A program made the translations under genes and the position numbers. This document shows positions 1 to 9,652 of a stretch of DNA of 64,000 bases, piece after piece. This DNA comes from Akkermansiaceae bacterium. Lineage in GTDB: Bacteria; Verrucomicrobiota; Verrucomicrobiia; Verrucomicrobiales; Akkermansiaceae. Within the stretch, counting starts at the first letter, position 1; each line of letters opens with the position of its first letter. Location: contig CAIXKE010000097.1 in NCBI GenBank assembly GCA_903919975.1, positions 1-64,000 of the forward strand. Direction: 5' to 3'. Under the pieces are notes generated by a model. That model did no database searches, was not told the DNA's origin, and saw only the letters and a program-made list of their open reading frames with translations.

Positions 1-1455
1 CGCACCGAGGTCGGCGGGCGGGGTGATGCGAAGCCCGTTGTCATCAATGGCCCACTCTACTTTTCCGTTCGACCCGAGGAGGCGGACGGATTCCACATCG
101 GCGGCTGTCCAGCCTTTGGTGGCCTCGATCGTGAAGGGCGCGGGCTTTTCCAGACAGATGGCGTAAAGTTTTTTGCCATTTGTGGTGAAGGCCAGATGGC
201 CGTTCTTTTGGCTCGTTGTGTGCCAGTAGCGCGAGCCGTAGATGGCTGCGCCGTTGATCTTGAGCCAGTCGCCCATGGCGCGGAGGCGCTCGACCTGCCA
301 CTCGGGAATGGTGCCATCCGCACGCGGGCCAATATTGATTAGGAAATTCCCGTTGCGACTGACGACCTCGATCATTTCATGGATCACCTCGCCAGCGTTT
401 TTTTTCTTATGCGGGTAGTCGTCTGCCTCCTCCGCCGCCAAGTAGCCGAAAGAGGTTCCAAAGGTCGTGCAGCTTTGCCACTTCGGGCCGAGTTGAGCGA
501 GTCGAAGATTGTCTTTTTCGCGGCAGCCGACTCCCTCGGGCCAGTTCACATTGCCGCCCTTGTTGTTGAGATAGACCGGTTGACCCCGCCGCGCACCATC
601 GTTCATGAAATCCGTGATCATGAGGCGGAGCTGGTCGTAGAAATACTGGATCTCGGGCTTCGCCTTTCCTTTCAGCACATTGTTCCCGTCCCTCGTCCAA
701 AGAGGAATGTCGTCGATCCAGAGAAAATCGGGTTGGTATTTTTTTTCGATTTCCTTCCAGCGGGCCACATAGTCGTCCGCAAAGGCCTTATTCAGATCGA
801 AGGGACCGTAGAGCGAAGCCGCCTCGGGGTTAAGCTCGATCTCCTTGGCGATGTCGGGAAACGGCTCGCCATCGGCAACATATCCTTTCGAGCTGAAATA
901 CATGTGGTGGCGCTCGCGATGGGTGGACGGCGCGTATTTGAGCCCGCGCTTGCGGACGGCCGCGCCGAGTTCGCCCACCAGGTCGCGCTTGGGCCCCTTG
1001 TCCATGGCATTCCACGGGGTGAGGGCGGAATCCCAGTTCGCCCAACCATCGTGGTGCTCGGCGGTGAGCACCACATACTTGGCCCCGACCTCATCAAAAA
1101 GCGCCGCCCAGGCTTCGGGGTCCCACTTCTCGGCTTTGAAGTGGTCCACCAGATCCTTGTAGCCGAACTCGGGCGGCGCCGCCCCGAAGCGCTGCTTCAG
1201 CAAGGGATAGAGATGCTTGGGGTCGGAGTAGATCGCCTTTGCAACCTGCTCGGCATAACCTCGGTCGCCTTTTATGTAGCCCAGCACGCTGTAGGGTCCC
1301 CAGTGAATAAAGATACCGATCTTCCCATCATCGAACCACGCCGGAACCGGCATTTTCTGGAGGGATTCCCAAGAGCCGTCGTAGGGATCCGCTGCGCGGG
1401 CGGGAAAGTGGAAGAGCGAGAACGCGGAGAGGCACAATACGATGGCGGGTTTCAT
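1..1455 (-). CDS. Exported GH29 alpha-L-fucosidase, 3' end cut by window edge
   Basis: Retaining exo-fucosidase that would remove terminal alpha-L-fucose in the periplasm or outside the cell. The visible 485 codons begin at the ATG at 1453-1455 with a signal peptide of about 21 residues. FIHWG lies at residues 49-53, TAEHHDGW at 131-138, and WIDD near 246-249 supplies the expected aspartate nucleophile (about D248). GH29 catalytic domains are about this length, so only a short C-terminal piece should be missing. It is the most downstream gene seen in the minus-strand glycan operon, 29 bases after the beta-propeller glycosidase. Family assignment is firm; the exact linkage cut cannot be read from sequence. 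Confidence 0.93.
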   Translation of the reverse strand, partial: MKPAIVLCLSAFSLFHFPARAADPYDGSWESLQKMPVPAWFDDGKIGIFIHWGPYSVLGYIKGDRGYAEQVAKAIYSDPKHLYPLLKQRFGAAPPEFGYKDLVDHFKAEKWDPEAWAALFDEVGAKYVVLTAEHHDGWANWDSALTPWNAMDKGPKRDLVGELGAAVRKRGLKYAPSTHRERHHMYFSSKGYVADGEPFPDIAKEIELNPEAASLYGPFDLNKAFADDYVARWKEIEKKYQPDFLWIDDIPLWTRDGNNVLKGKAKPEIQYFYDQLRLMITDFMNDGARRGQPVYLNNKGGNVNWPEGVGCREKDNLRLAQLGPKWQSCTTFGTSFGYLAAEEADDYPHKKKNAGEVIHEMIEVVSRNGNFLINIGPRADGTIPEWQVERLRAMGDWLKINGAAIYGSRYWHTTSQKNGHLAFTTNGKKLYAICLEKPAPFTIEATKGWTAADVESVRLLGSNGKVEWAIDDNGLRITPPADLGA

Positions 1456-1484
1456 GTTGGTTTGGCTAAGCAGAGATTGGCTTT

Positions 1485-3029
1485 TTACTCAGCAAACGAG
1501 AGGGCGAGCTTGTCCAAGATCGGCTTGACCTTGTTCTCGGTGGTGTCGGTCGTTTTCAACTCGATCTGGAATCCATATCCGGGGGGCAGTCTCGAGAGGT
1601 CGAGAGCGGCCGGCGCCTTGGCGATCTGTTTCGAAAATCCAGGGATGTAGTCATATTTCTCCTGAACCTCCTGCCAGGGCGTCCACTCGTTGATTTGGCC
1701 ATCCTTGTCGGTATCGACCCCCACCCGCGCCTCGACCCGTTCCACCCATGGCCCCGAGCTGGTGAAATCGTTTTTCGTTTGGTTGATCAGGTAGAACCGC
1801 CCTTCCGCGAAGCAAATGTCGGGGTCTGGATGTCCTTGGCCGAGACTTCCGCAAAAGGTGAAAGGCTTGTTGATATCCGAGGAGGTGAACCGCGCGATCT
1901 TCATGTCCTTCTGCCCCGCCGAGCCGGCAGGTTCGACATCACTGAAAAGGTAATATTGCCCGCCGATAGAGATCGCCGCCCAATCGCCGAAGGCGTTTTG
2001 TTCGGGTTCGTGAATTTCATACTCGGCCACATTTGACGGGAAGTTTTTTGGATCCTCTTTAGTCCAATGAGGGTGACGGAATGTACCAGTCTTGCCGGTC
2101 GGCTTGGTGCGTTGATCAACGGGTGGAGCCAAGAGTTTGAAGTCCCCCAAGCCGTCGGGGCTGACCGCATGGCTGGCCAGCGGCGAATCCCAAGCATGTT
2201 CCTTGGCGTTGATGGGACTCCAGTCCTCGGAGATCAGGTGGAACTTGCCATACAAATCCCGAATGATCGCGCAATCCGACCCGTTGAAGGGAGTTTTGAA
2301 GACCATCCCCAAATCCTTGCCGGGCTTTCCGTCCGTGAGGTCCTCGTCGATATACATGTGGGGGTCTTGGTCGTTTGGAAAATCATAATACAAGTAGGCT
2401 TTCCCATCGACGAACTCAGCGGTCGTCATCCATCTCGCCCGCTGGTCGCTGACCGGTCCGTGGTGCACCCAATGGACCATGTCGCGGCTCTGCCAGGCAT
2501 GGTAGCCACCGAGGGATTTCTTCAAGCCGCCCGGGGCATTGAATTGGTTAGGCCACTGCGTCGTTTGAAGAGGTATATCAAATCCCTTCAACTTCGCTTC
2601 CTGGGGAGTGAAATCTTTCGCTGGCTTTTTGTCCACATACAGCCCGAAAATCCAATAGTCATCAGGGCCCTTGGTCAGCAAAACCGGAGCATCTCCAAGG
2701 CTCGTAGGGGCGATTTTCGGAACCGCCTGCCAGTTGTTCCATACCGGGGATTGCGACACCACTAATGAACGAGGAATTTGCTTCTGATCGAATGACTTGA
2801 TCTTGCTGACAAATGTGGCGGACGGCGCCGACGGCACGGCCATGCCGTCCTGGAATTCCATGCCGGATTTCGACGCGGCATTGGACTCCCAATCCGCTTG
2901 GGTCTCGATGATCCACTCCTTCCCGGAGGGCGGCGTGGTGCCCTCGGGAACAGTTTGGGATTCAGCCGCATGGCAAAGTGCGGAGCCTAGAACGGTCACA
3001 GCGAGCGCGAGGGTCGTGGTTCTTTTCAT
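1485..3029 (-). CDS. Exported beta-propeller glycoside hydrolase (GH43/GH117-like)
   Basis: 514 residues starting at the ATG at 3027-3029, which opens a clear signal peptide (MKRTTTLALAV... ending near ALCHA). An upstream in-frame extension exists but runs into the sulfatase gene and is not protein-like. The body has repeated aromatic/acidic blades, including a YIDED stretch, a GSDCAIIRD stretch and an HPDPD motif late in the protein, typical of five-bladed propeller glycosidases of the GH43/GH117 type. GH117 enzymes act on 3,6-anhydro-galactose or other L-sugars, which would suit this operon, but the exact family is my inference. It lies 32 bases after the sulfatase. Confidence 0.75.
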   Translation of the reverse strand: MKRTTTLALAVTVLGSALCHAAESQTVPEGTTPPSGKEWIIETQADWESNAASKSGMEFQDGMAVPSAPSATFVSKIKSFDQKQIPRSLVVSQSPVWNNWQAVPKIAPTSLGDAPVLLTKGPDDYWIFGLYVDKKPAKDFTPQEAKLKGFDIPLQTTQWPNQFNAPGGLKKSLGGYHAWQSRDMVHWVHHGPVSDQRARWMTTAEFVDGKAYLYYDFPNDQDPHMYIDEDLTDGKPGKDLGMVFKTPFNGSDCAIIRDLYGKFHLISEDWSPINAKEHAWDSPLASHAVSPDGLGDFKLLAPPVDQRTKPTGKTGTFRHPHWTKEDPKNFPSNVAEYEIHEPEQNAFGDWAAISIGGQYYLFSDVEPAGSAGQKDMKIARFTSSDINKPFTFCGSLGQGHPDPDICFAEGRFYLINQTKNDFTSSGPWVERVEARVGVDTDKDGQINEWTPWQEVQEKYDYIPGFSKQIAKAPAALDLSRLPPGYGFQIELKTTDTTENKVKPILDKLALSFAE

Positions 3030-3061
3030 TTTAGTTGGTTTGCGGGAGCTTACAGTGGCGT

Positions 3062-4678
3062 TCAAGGAGCGTTTTTCATTTTTTGGCGGTCCTTCTGAAT
3101 CCACTGGGGATAAAGGAAGGTCTCGCCATTGTTTTTTTGGAGTGCGCCCGGTGTGGATCGGCCGGTGTCGATATATTTCTGCAACAAGGCCGTGAGGTTG
3201 GTGACGATCTGGGGGTGGCTTGAAGCGAGATTCTTCGTCTCGGCCGGGTCGGCCTCGAGGTCGAAGAGTTGCACCCAGTCTTTGATCGGTTCCTGTTGAG
3301 CCCCTTTCTTCTTGCCACTTGGCGGCATCGGTTCGCTCCAACCGCCCGATCCGGGGCAGAAGGCCAACTTCCATTTTCCTTGGCGGATCGCGAAGCTGCC
3401 ATCGATGGAATGATGCACCACCGCCTCGCGCAGGGGCTTGGTGGATTTGCCCAGAAGGGCAGGCAGAATGCTCACCGAATCCTCGGCCGTGGAGTCGCCG
3501 GGCTTGGTGCCAACGATCTCCGCACAGGTGGCAAACAAGTCCACCAGGCAAACAGGATCATTGGAACTGCTTCCCGCCTTCACTTGGCCATCCCAGCGAA
3601 CGATGAACGGCACGCGGTGGCCGCCCTCATAGATGTCCGCCTTGTGACCGCGATAGATATCGCTCGGATAGTGGGCCTCGGGGTCGTCGGGTTGGGTTTC
3701 CCCCATCCGGAACTTGAATCGGGCGGGGTCGTTGACCTCATTATTTTTCAAGGGCCAATTGCTGCATCCATTGTCGGCGGTGACGATGATCAGCGTATTG
3801 TCGGCGATGCCCGCACGCTCGACCGCTTCGACGACCTGCCCCACGGCCCAGTCGGTTTCCATGACAAAGTCGCCATACGGGCCCAAGGAACTTTTCCCTT
3901 GAAACTCCTTGGATGGCACAATCGGCGAGTGTGGGCTGTTCAACGGCATGTAAATAAAGAACGGTTGGCCGGTTTTTGCCTCCTCGGTGATGGTTGACAC
4001 CGCTCGCTCAGTCAGCGTCGGCAACACATCGATGGGCTCGAAATCCTTATGGGCCGGCCCCTTCCGGGGAAACGCTTTCTGTATCGTGCACTCGCCGACG
4101 AACCTGTCGTTCTCGATCCAGATATAGGGCGGCATATCGAGCGAGGCGGAGATTCCCCAATACTTGCCGAAGCCCACCGCGGTCGGACCATTCTTGATCT
4201 GGCCTTTCCAGTCCGTGTTTTTTCCTTTTTCGTCGGCTGCTTTGCCGTCGGTCGTGGGGAAATCCATCCCGAGATGCCACTTGCCGATTGCGATCGTGGT
4301 GTATCCGTTTTTCTTGAGCATCGAGGCGACCGTCTCGCGACTAGGCTCGATCAAGCGTTTCGAAAATCCCCAGAGCACTCCGCTCTTCAAGCTGCTGCGC
4401 CAGTTGTAGCGGCCGGTGAGGATGCTGTAGCGCGTGGGGGTGCACACCGAGGACGGGCTGTGCGCATCGGTGAATTTCATGCCTTTTTCCGCCAATCGAT
4501 CCATGTGCGGCGTGTCGATCTTGCAGCGGTCGCCGCCGTAGGTCTTCACATCCCCCAACCCCCAGTCATCAGCCAAAATGTAAATGATGTTCGGTTTATC
4601 GCCGCTGGAAGCCATGGCCGCAGCTCCCGTCGAAAGGAGCGCGGCCAAGGAAACCAAAAGTGAGAAAGGGATCTTCAT
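3062..4678 (-). CDS. Exported S1-type sulfatase
   Basis: Arylsulfatase-superfamily enzyme of 538 residues with an N-terminal signal peptide. The metal-binding start NIIYILADD lies near residues 30-38, and the activation motif CTPTR has its cysteine at about residue 79; this cysteine would be converted to formylglycine by a maturase encoded elsewhere. GKWHLG and TADNGC motifs, both part of the active site, are also present. It would strip ester sulfate from the glycan before or after fucosidase action. It sits between the EF-hand gene (with a gene scar in between) and the propeller glycosidase in the same operon. Substrate and S1 subfamily are not readable by eye. Confidence 0.94.
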   Translation of the reverse strand: MKIPFSLLVSLAALLSTGAAAMASSGDKPNIIYILADDWGLGDVKTYGGDRCKIDTPHMDRLAEKGMKFTDAHSPSSVCTPTRYSILTGRYNWRSSLKSGVLWGFSKRLIEPSRETVASMLKKNGYTTIAIGKWHLGMDFPTTDGKAADEKGKNTDWKGQIKNGPTAVGFGKYWGISASLDMPPYIWIENDRFVGECTIQKAFPRKGPAHKDFEPIDVLPTLTERAVSTITEEAKTGQPFFIYMPLNSPHSPIVPSKEFQGKSSLGPYGDFVMETDWAVGQVVEAVERAGIADNTLIIVTADNGCSNWPLKNNEVNDPARFKFRMGETQPDDPEAHYPSDIYRGHKADIYEGGHRVPFIVRWDGQVKAGSSSNDPVCLVDLFATCAEIVGTKPGDSTAEDSVSILPALLGKSTKPLREAVVHHSIDGSFAIRQGKWKLAFCPGSGGWSEPMPPSGKKKGAQQEPIKDWVQLFDLEADPAETKNLASSHPQIVTNLTALLQKYIDTGRSTPGALQKNNGETFLYPQWIQKDRQKMKNAP

Positions 4679-4705
4679 GTTAAAAACCGAATCCAGCAGG
4701 ATTGA

Positions 4706-4744
4706 CCACCGAGAACACAGAGGGCACAGAGGGCACAGAGAGGG
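4706..4744. repeat. Short direct repeat block (cacagaggg units)
   Basis: Just upstream of the sulfatase start, the unit cacagaggg recurs about every ten bases (gaacacagag, ggcacagag, ggcacagag). The tract is not coding in any convincing frame. Its simple, word-like repetition resembles low-complexity intergenic tracts seen elsewhere in the window around 48.7-48.9 kb. Confidence 0.55.
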
Positions 4745-4763
4745 AGACGATGCTATAAATTCT

Positions 4764-4902
4764 TTACTCCTTCACCGGCTCGAGCCACTCGATCTCGCCC
4801 ATCTCGTTTTCGATATCCAGGCGCACCTTGGCATGGTGCTGCCCACCAATCTCGCACCTGAGGGTTGGTCAAGTCGTCGGCCTCGCAAGAATTGCGAATT
4901 CC
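4764..4902 (-). pseudogene. Deletion scar of a third GHL15-like glycosidase copy
   Basis: Two separated pieces of the gene found at 6590-7780 are fused here. Read on the minus strand, bases about 4843-4902 encode [12 protein letters not shown], matching residues around 147-157 of that gene. Bases 4764-4838 encode [16 protein letters not shown] followed by a short tail and a TAA stop, matching its C-terminus. The two pieces are out of frame with each other and about 200 codons between them are missing. The divergence from the intact gene indicates the relic of a separate paralogue, not a recent partial duplication. It occupies the gap between the EF-hand gene and the sulfatase. Confidence 0.85.
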
Positions 4903-4912
4903 AGAAAACAGG

Positions 4913-5206
4913 CTATTCAGTCGCTGGTTCTTTCGGCGTAGGAGCCTTTTTTGGGGGCGTAGTCCACTCTTCGAGACTCAGCGAACCGTTCTTGTCGGTA
5001 TCGAGTCTAGCGAATTTTTTGTCGGCTGTTTCCGGAGTCTTGGATTTGGCTTTGAATTCCTCCAAGCTGATCGATCCGTTTTTATCGGCATCGAGCCTCT
5101 CGAATTGCGCTTTCCTCTTGTCTGCGTCCTGAGCATGGCAGAGGGCGGAACCCATCATGGTGAGACCGATAGCGACCGCAGTCGCGAGGTAGTTGGTTGC
5201 TTTCAT
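4913..5206 (-). CDS. Small exported EF-hand calcium-binding protein
   Basis: 97 residues with a signal peptide (cleavage after about ALCHA) followed by two EF-hand loops, DADKNGSISLEEF and DTDKNGSLSLEEW, both with the canonical D-x-D-x-N-G spacing and the final glutamate. The tail is proline/lysine rich. It presumably binds calcium in the periplasm; sulfated glycans and sulfatases both depend on calcium, but a direct role is inference. The signal peptide closely resembles that of the propeller glycosidase in the same operon (GSALCHA), suggesting shared leader ancestry. It lies 55 bases after the oxidoreductase gene. Confidence 0.88.
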   Translation of the reverse strand: MKATNYLATAVAIGLTMMGSALCHAQDADKRKAQFERLDADKNGSISLEEFKAKSKTPETADKKFARLDTDKNGSLSLEEWTTPPKKAPTPKEPATE

Positions 5207-5261
5207 TTTGTGTTTTTTGTTTTGTGTTTATCCAATAGGAATAGATGTTGCGGATGATACT

Positions 5262-6545
5262 TCAGACTGCTGGCATCTCATAGCCCTTACGACGCGGACG
5301 GTCTTGCATCGCCTTTGCCGCATCGTCGCCGATGATTTGTTCGGCCTTTGGATCCCACTTGAGTGGGCGTCCCAGCCGCTGGGCGATGCCGGAGAGTTGG
5401 CAGATGGTGCCCGTACGGTGACCCACGCTTGCCGGGCAGATCGTCGGCTTGCGACTCAGGATCGAATCGATGAAATTCTGGCGGTGGTTCTTGGACTCAT
5501 ACACTTGGATGTCGTTCGGGCCGAACTTGTGGCGCACGAGTTCCTTCGGTGAGGTTTCGACCTTGCCACGGCTGGCGAGCACCTCGCCCTTGGAGCCGAT
5601 GAAGCGGATCATGTGCTTGTTGTCGGGCGTCTTATCACGCCACACGGTGATGCCGTCGGCGTAGCGGTAATGATGGTATTCAGCTCCTTCGAAACCTTGG
5701 GGGATGAATTCGACAGGACCTGTTTCGTCACGGCCCAACGCCCATTGCACGATGTCGAAGTGGTGCGCGCCCCAATCGCCGAACTTGCGATTGCCATATT
5801 CCCAGTAGCATCGCCAGCCACCTCCATACGCCCCTTTCGCGCGGTTTTCCGAATACTCGAAAAACGGGGTGGGTCCGAGCCAGCGGTCATAATCAAAGCC
5901 CTCCGGAACGGGAACGATGGTCTCTTTTTCCGGCGGCAGCGGGAAATCTCCGAGTCGGCAGTAGATTTCCTTGATGTCGCCAATCATGCCGTTGCGCACC
6001 AGATTGGCCGCGATGCGGAAATAGATTTCGGAGCGTTGCTGGCTGCCGACCTGCACGATGCGGCCATATTTTTTCTCCGCCGCCACCAAGGCCTTGCCCT
6101 CCTCGATGGTCAGGGTCATCGGTTTTTCAATATAGACATCCTTGCCCGCTTTCATGGCCGCCAGCGCGATCGCCGCGTGCCAGTGATCCGGCGTGGCCAC
6201 GCACACCGCGTCCACATCGGGGTGTGCAAGCACCTCTTCAAATTTCGTCGTGGCTAGAATTCCCTCGAAGCCCTTCTCCTTGAGCGTTCCGAGGGCTTTC
6301 TTCACCTGGCTGTCCCGCACGTCGCACACCGCGATCGGCTGCACATCCTTGATGCCGGGAAACGAGCGGACATGGCCGTCGGAAATCCCGCCTAATCCGA
6401 TAAACCCCATGCCAATGCGCGAGTTCGCGGCGGTCTTGGCGGTGTTGCCGAGGGTCTCCGCCCTAACGATCTGTGGAGCGAGCCATGCGGTGCTTGCAGC
6501 GAGGGAGGATATCAGAAAGTGACGACGTGTTGGTTGGTTGTTCAT
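5262..6545 (-). CDS. Tat-exported Gfo/Idh/MocA family oxidoreductase
   Basis: 427 residues. The N-terminus carries a twin-arginine signal (TRRHFLISS), so the protein would fold with its nicotinamide cofactor and then be exported. A Rossmann start (GMGFIGLGG) lies near residue 46, and the family signature EKP is at residues 140-142. Members oxidise or reduce sugars, or act as NAD-dependent glycosidases; exported members in this phylum are commonly placed in glycan clusters. It is located 44 bases downstream of a putative glycosidase and upstream of the EF-hand gene. The sugar substrate cannot be named. Confidence 0.9.
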   Translation of the reverse strand: MNNQPTRRHFLISSLAASTAWLAPQIVRAETLGNTAKTAANSRIGMGFIGLGGISDGHVRSFPGIKDVQPIAVCDVRDSQVKKALGTLKEKGFEGILATTKFEEVLAHPDVDAVCVATPDHWHAAIALAAMKAGKDVYIEKPMTLTIEEGKALVAAEKKYGRIVQVGSQQRSEIYFRIAANLVRNGMIGDIKEIYCRLGDFPLPPEKETIVPVPEGFDYDRWLGPTPFFEYSENRAKGAYGGGWRCYWEYGNRKFGDWGAHHFDIVQWALGRDETGPVEFIPQGFEGAEYHHYRYADGITVWRDKTPDNKHMIRFIGSKGEVLASRGKVETSPKELVRHKFGPNDIQVYESKNHRQNFIDSILSRKPTICPASVGHRTGTICQLSGIAQRLGRPLKWDPKAEQIIGDDAAKAMQDRPRRKGYEMPAV

Positions 6546-6589
6546 GGTGGTAATTAAGTCGATGATCTTGTGATTAAACTTTTTGAGAA

Positions 6590-7780
6590 CTACTTCCAGA
6601 CGATCTCGCCGACCTCGTTCTCGATATCCAAGCGCACCTTGGCATGGGCGAATTCCCGGGTGTAGATGTATCCGTCTTTAACTGCGGGGCCTTTTGGCTC
6701 CCCCAGCGGTCGCTCCAGTTCCGGATTGCGCTTCATCCAGACTTTGCTTTTTTCCGCGCCGTATCCATCGTGGGCGAGGAAGTAGCTGTGTTTCTCGGCG
6801 CAGGTGAGAAATAGCGCGAGGAGATACTCAAAGCGTTTGCTGTGATTGTCATTTCCACTCAGCCCTTTGCGGATTTCATCCGTGCGCTGCGGATTCAGGA
6901 CTCCCTCCGTTTCGTTCAATTCGGAAAGCCCTGCGGTGAATGCAACGATGAACCCGTCACGGGCCGCTTTTCGAAACGCCTCGATCCCCTTGGCCACATT
7001 GTCCTTCTTCTGTTCCTGAGTCGCAGCGATTTCAAATCCCTCGATGTAGGAACCGTCAAACTGCTTGATCGCCTCCAAGCCGTCATCCTTGCTCTGACCG
7101 ATCCGCAGGACATTGGCCAGCATGATCTTGTCCGGCCCCAAGGCCTTCCTTGCCTCGTCCATCATGGTCTTGTATCCGGCGAATTGGGCGGCCTTTTTCT
7201 CTTTTCCGATGTCACGATTCAAGTAACCGGACGACAACACCTTGATATTCCCATCCAGAAACAGGCCGTCGATCGCGGGATCAGAGCAGACCTGCTTGGC
7301 ATGGCCAACCCACCAATCCCGCACCTGAGGGTTGGTCAAGTCGTAGGCCTCGGCAACATTGCGAACCAGCTTGGTTTTTCCATTACGACCGACAAGGAAA
7401 GCACCCGGCAACTTCTCGATTTCTGCATTCGCCTTGTAGGTTCCATAGTGAACAATAACATTTCGATAGTATAAAATCTTCGTGGAGGGATTGACATCCT
7501 TCACGGCTTTGGCCGCGGCGAGCGTGCCATCCTCGGTGGATTGAAAAGCACTGTGTCCTGTCGTTTTCTCGAAGGTCAACAAGGGAAACGACGCCAGGTA
7601 TTTGATCTCCGCATCCGTAAACTTCTGAGCTTTTCGGATATGCATGTATTGCGGCACGCGATCCCAGGAAAACGCGGGGAGCGCGCGGCCTGTTAGCGTG
7701 CTTTCGACAGGCGTCGACGGGTCGCCTTTGACAGGCTGACTTGCGGCGAGAAGGGCGACGATGAGGATGTGGATTCGCAT
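6590..7780 (-). CDS. Putative exported glycosidase, GHL15-like
   Basis: 396 residues. The ATG at 7778-7780 opens a signal peptide ([16 protein letters not shown]); longer in-frame starts overlap the upstream sulfatase. The protein has the look of a TIM-barrel hypothetical glycosidase (the Pfam GHL15 type is my best guess): DGLFLDGN near residue 171 (D176 at a strand end) and YIEGFE near 245 could supply the acid/base and nucleophile pair. The paralogue at 9653-10780 keeps the equivalent positions (FVDQ, FEHY). A relic of a third copy is at 4764-4902. The 37-base gap to the sulfatase indicates co-transcription. Activity is unproven; an endo-acting role on the same glycan is plausible. Confidence 0.75.
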   Translation of the reverse strand: MRIHILIVALLAASQPVKGDPSTPVESTLTGRALPAFSWDRVPQYMHIRKAQKFTDAEIKYLASFPLLTFEKTTGHSAFQSTEDGTLAAAKAVKDVNPSTKILYYRNVIVHYGTYKANAEIEKLPGAFLVGRNGKTKLVRNVAEAYDLTNPQVRDWWVGHAKQVCSDPAIDGLFLDGNIKVLSSGYLNRDIGKEKKAAQFAGYKTMMDEARKALGPDKIMLANVLRIGQSKDDGLEAIKQFDGSYIEGFEIAATQEQKKDNVAKGIEAFRKAARDGFIVAFTAGLSELNETEGVLNPQRTDEIRKGLSGNDNHSKRFEYLLALFLTCAEKHSYFLAHDGYGAEKSKVWMKRNPELERPLGEPKGPAVKDGYIYTREFAHAKVRLDIENEVGEIVWK

Positions 7781-7817
7781 GGGAGTGTGGACGGAATGAA
7801 CGAAGCGCTGAACCGGT

Positions 7818-9632
7818 TCAGGGATGGTGGGTGATGGTGGCGAAGTAGGCTCCGATTTCGTTGCCTTGATCATCGCGGAAAACGGGGGCCAAGCGTTGTG
7901 GTCCGGCGGCGAGACGGGTGGTGAACACAATTTCATGGTCTCCCGGCACCACGGGTTTCGATTCAAGATCCCGGCCGTCGAGCCGCAGCACGGCGGACGT
8001 GATGGGGATTGCCTTGCCGAGGTGCGCACGGAAGGCGCGTGCGCCACCGGGCACGTTTTCACCGGAGGGAAGGGCGGCGGTGATCGGGCGATCCGCCTCC
8101 ACGGGCCAGCGACGCAGGCGGATTGTGTAGTTGCCGGGAGTCACGACTTTGACAAACCAATGCCCCTGATGCACGGACTTGGCGAGGCCCTCGGCTTCGC
8201 GGATTTGTTGCTGGTTCCATGGCGGCAGCTCTTCCTGGATCCAATCGTGTGCAGTTAGATTAACGACGGGATGTTCCGGATGACCGAGTGTGATGGCGGC
8301 AGATTCGGAAAACGTGGGTTCGAGCTCGGCCCACCAAGCGTCATAGAACGAACGCATCGTTGCCACTTTCTCAGGATGCGCGGTGATCACGTTGCTTTTC
8401 TGTCCGGGATCCGATGCGATGTCATACAGTTCCGTGCCGTTCACTAGACGCCACTTGCCGGACATGACGGCGGTTTGTTTCCACTTGATGGGATCACGCA
8501 CGCGCTGGGAATCGGTGACGAGCATGCGGTCGCGCGGCCAGTCCGCGACATCACCTGTGGGAGACAGCAGGGCGCGGATCGAGCGGCCGTCGAGCTTGAC
8601 TCTATCCGGTTTCTTCGCACCGCACAGGTCCAGTAGGGTGGGAACGATGTCCACGGCGTGGCAGAGGATGTCGCTGGAGTGCTTCCGGTTCCACCCAGCG
8701 GCGGGCCAATGCGCGATGAACGGCACCCGGTGGCCACCCTCGTATTCGCTGCCTTTTTTTCCACGCATCCCGGCATTGAACACCGCTTCGCCCGTCGCGG
8801 TGCCGTTGTCGGTGGTGTAGATGAACAGGGTGTCATCCTCGATTCCCAGTTCGCGGAGCAGTTCGCGCAGCGCGCCGACGTTGTCATCGATGTTATGGAT
8901 CATGCCGAAGAACGCGGCGAGTTCCGGGGGATGGTCCGCATATAGGTCGATGTATTTCTGGGGCGCGTGCAACGGGCTGTGCGGTGCGTTGGGCGTGATG
9001 TAGGCGAAGAACGGTTGGTGCTTCGTCGCGCACTCACGGATAAAGCGCTTGGCCTCGGAAAAGAAAACGTCGGTGCAGAATCCCTTGGCGGCAACCACGC
9101 GGCCGTTGTGATAGTAACTGCCATCGAAGTAGGAGTTGTCCCACAGGTCCGGCGTTTGGCCGACTCCGCCGCCGCCGTGTCGATAGACCTCGGTGAATCC
9201 GCGGTCTTCGGGACGATAGGGGAAATTGTCGCCGAGATGCCATTTACCGAAAAGCCCGGTGGCATAGCCGGCGTCCTTGAGCATTTGTCCGAGCGTGACC
9301 TCGTTCTCGCGCAGCATCGAGCGGCCGTTCACGGTGTGCCAGACGCCAGTGCGGTCCGCCCAGCGCCCCGTGAGCAACGCCGCGCGCGTGGGGGAGCAGG
9401 TAGGCAACGCATGATAGTCCGTTAGGCTGGAGGATTCGGCAGCCAGCTTGTCGATATGCGCCGTCTTGAGCACCGGGTTGCCGGTATGGCCGAGATCGCC
9501 GTAGCCCTGGTCATCGGTCATGATGAAAACGATGTTCGGGCGCTTCGGCTCCTCTGCCGATGCCGGAATCACCAGGAAGGTGAGAAGCAAGCTGGTCAGA
9601 ATGCAGGTGGCAGGGTGGTTGGTTCTCTTCAT
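7818..9632 (-). CDS. Exported S1-type sulfatase with C-terminal extension
   Basis: 604 residues from the ATG at 9630-9632; a TTG eight codons upstream is also in frame but overlaps the preceding gene's stop and weakens the signal peptide. NIVFIMTDDQG starts at about residue 33 and CSPTR has its cysteine at about 79. GKWHLGDNFP and YTTDNGTATG complete the active site. After about residue 450 there is a beta-rich extension (WFVKVVTPGNYTIRL and following) that looks like an accessory jelly-roll domain for glycan binding. It belongs to the minus-strand operon, between the two GHL15-like genes. Substrate position is not readable. Confidence 0.93.
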   Translation of the reverse strand: MKRTNHPATCILTSLLLTFLVIPASAEEPKRPNIVFIMTDDQGYGDLGHTGNPVLKTAHIDKLAAESSSLTDYHALPTCSPTRAALLTGRWADRTGVWHTVNGRSMLRENEVTLGQMLKDAGYATGLFGKWHLGDNFPYRPEDRGFTEVYRHGGGGVGQTPDLWDNSYFDGSYYHNGRVVAAKGFCTDVFFSEAKRFIRECATKHQPFFAYITPNAPHSPLHAPQKYIDLYADHPPELAAFFGMIHNIDDNVGALRELLRELGIEDDTLFIYTTDNGTATGEAVFNAGMRGKKGSEYEGGHRVPFIAHWPAAGWNRKHSSDILCHAVDIVPTLLDLCGAKKPDRVKLDGRSIRALLSPTGDVADWPRDRMLVTDSQRVRDPIKWKQTAVMSGKWRLVNGTELYDIASDPGQKSNVITAHPEKVATMRSFYDAWWAELEPTFSESAAITLGHPEHPVVNLTAHDWIQEELPPWNQQQIREAEGLAKSVHQGHWFVKVVTPGNYTIRLRRWPVEADRPITAALPSGENVPGGARAFRAHLGKAIPITSAVLRLDGRDLESKPVVPGDHEIVFTTRLAAGPQRLAPVFRDDQGNEIGAYFATITHHP

Positions 9633-9652
9633 GGTAGCGCGGGAATTTTTAA

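Noticed and set aside
379-1650. Long plus-strand open frame (423 codons) antisense to the first fucosidase
   Set aside because: It is the mirror of a GH29 gene with all family motifs on the other strand; the antisense peptide has no domain and no leader.
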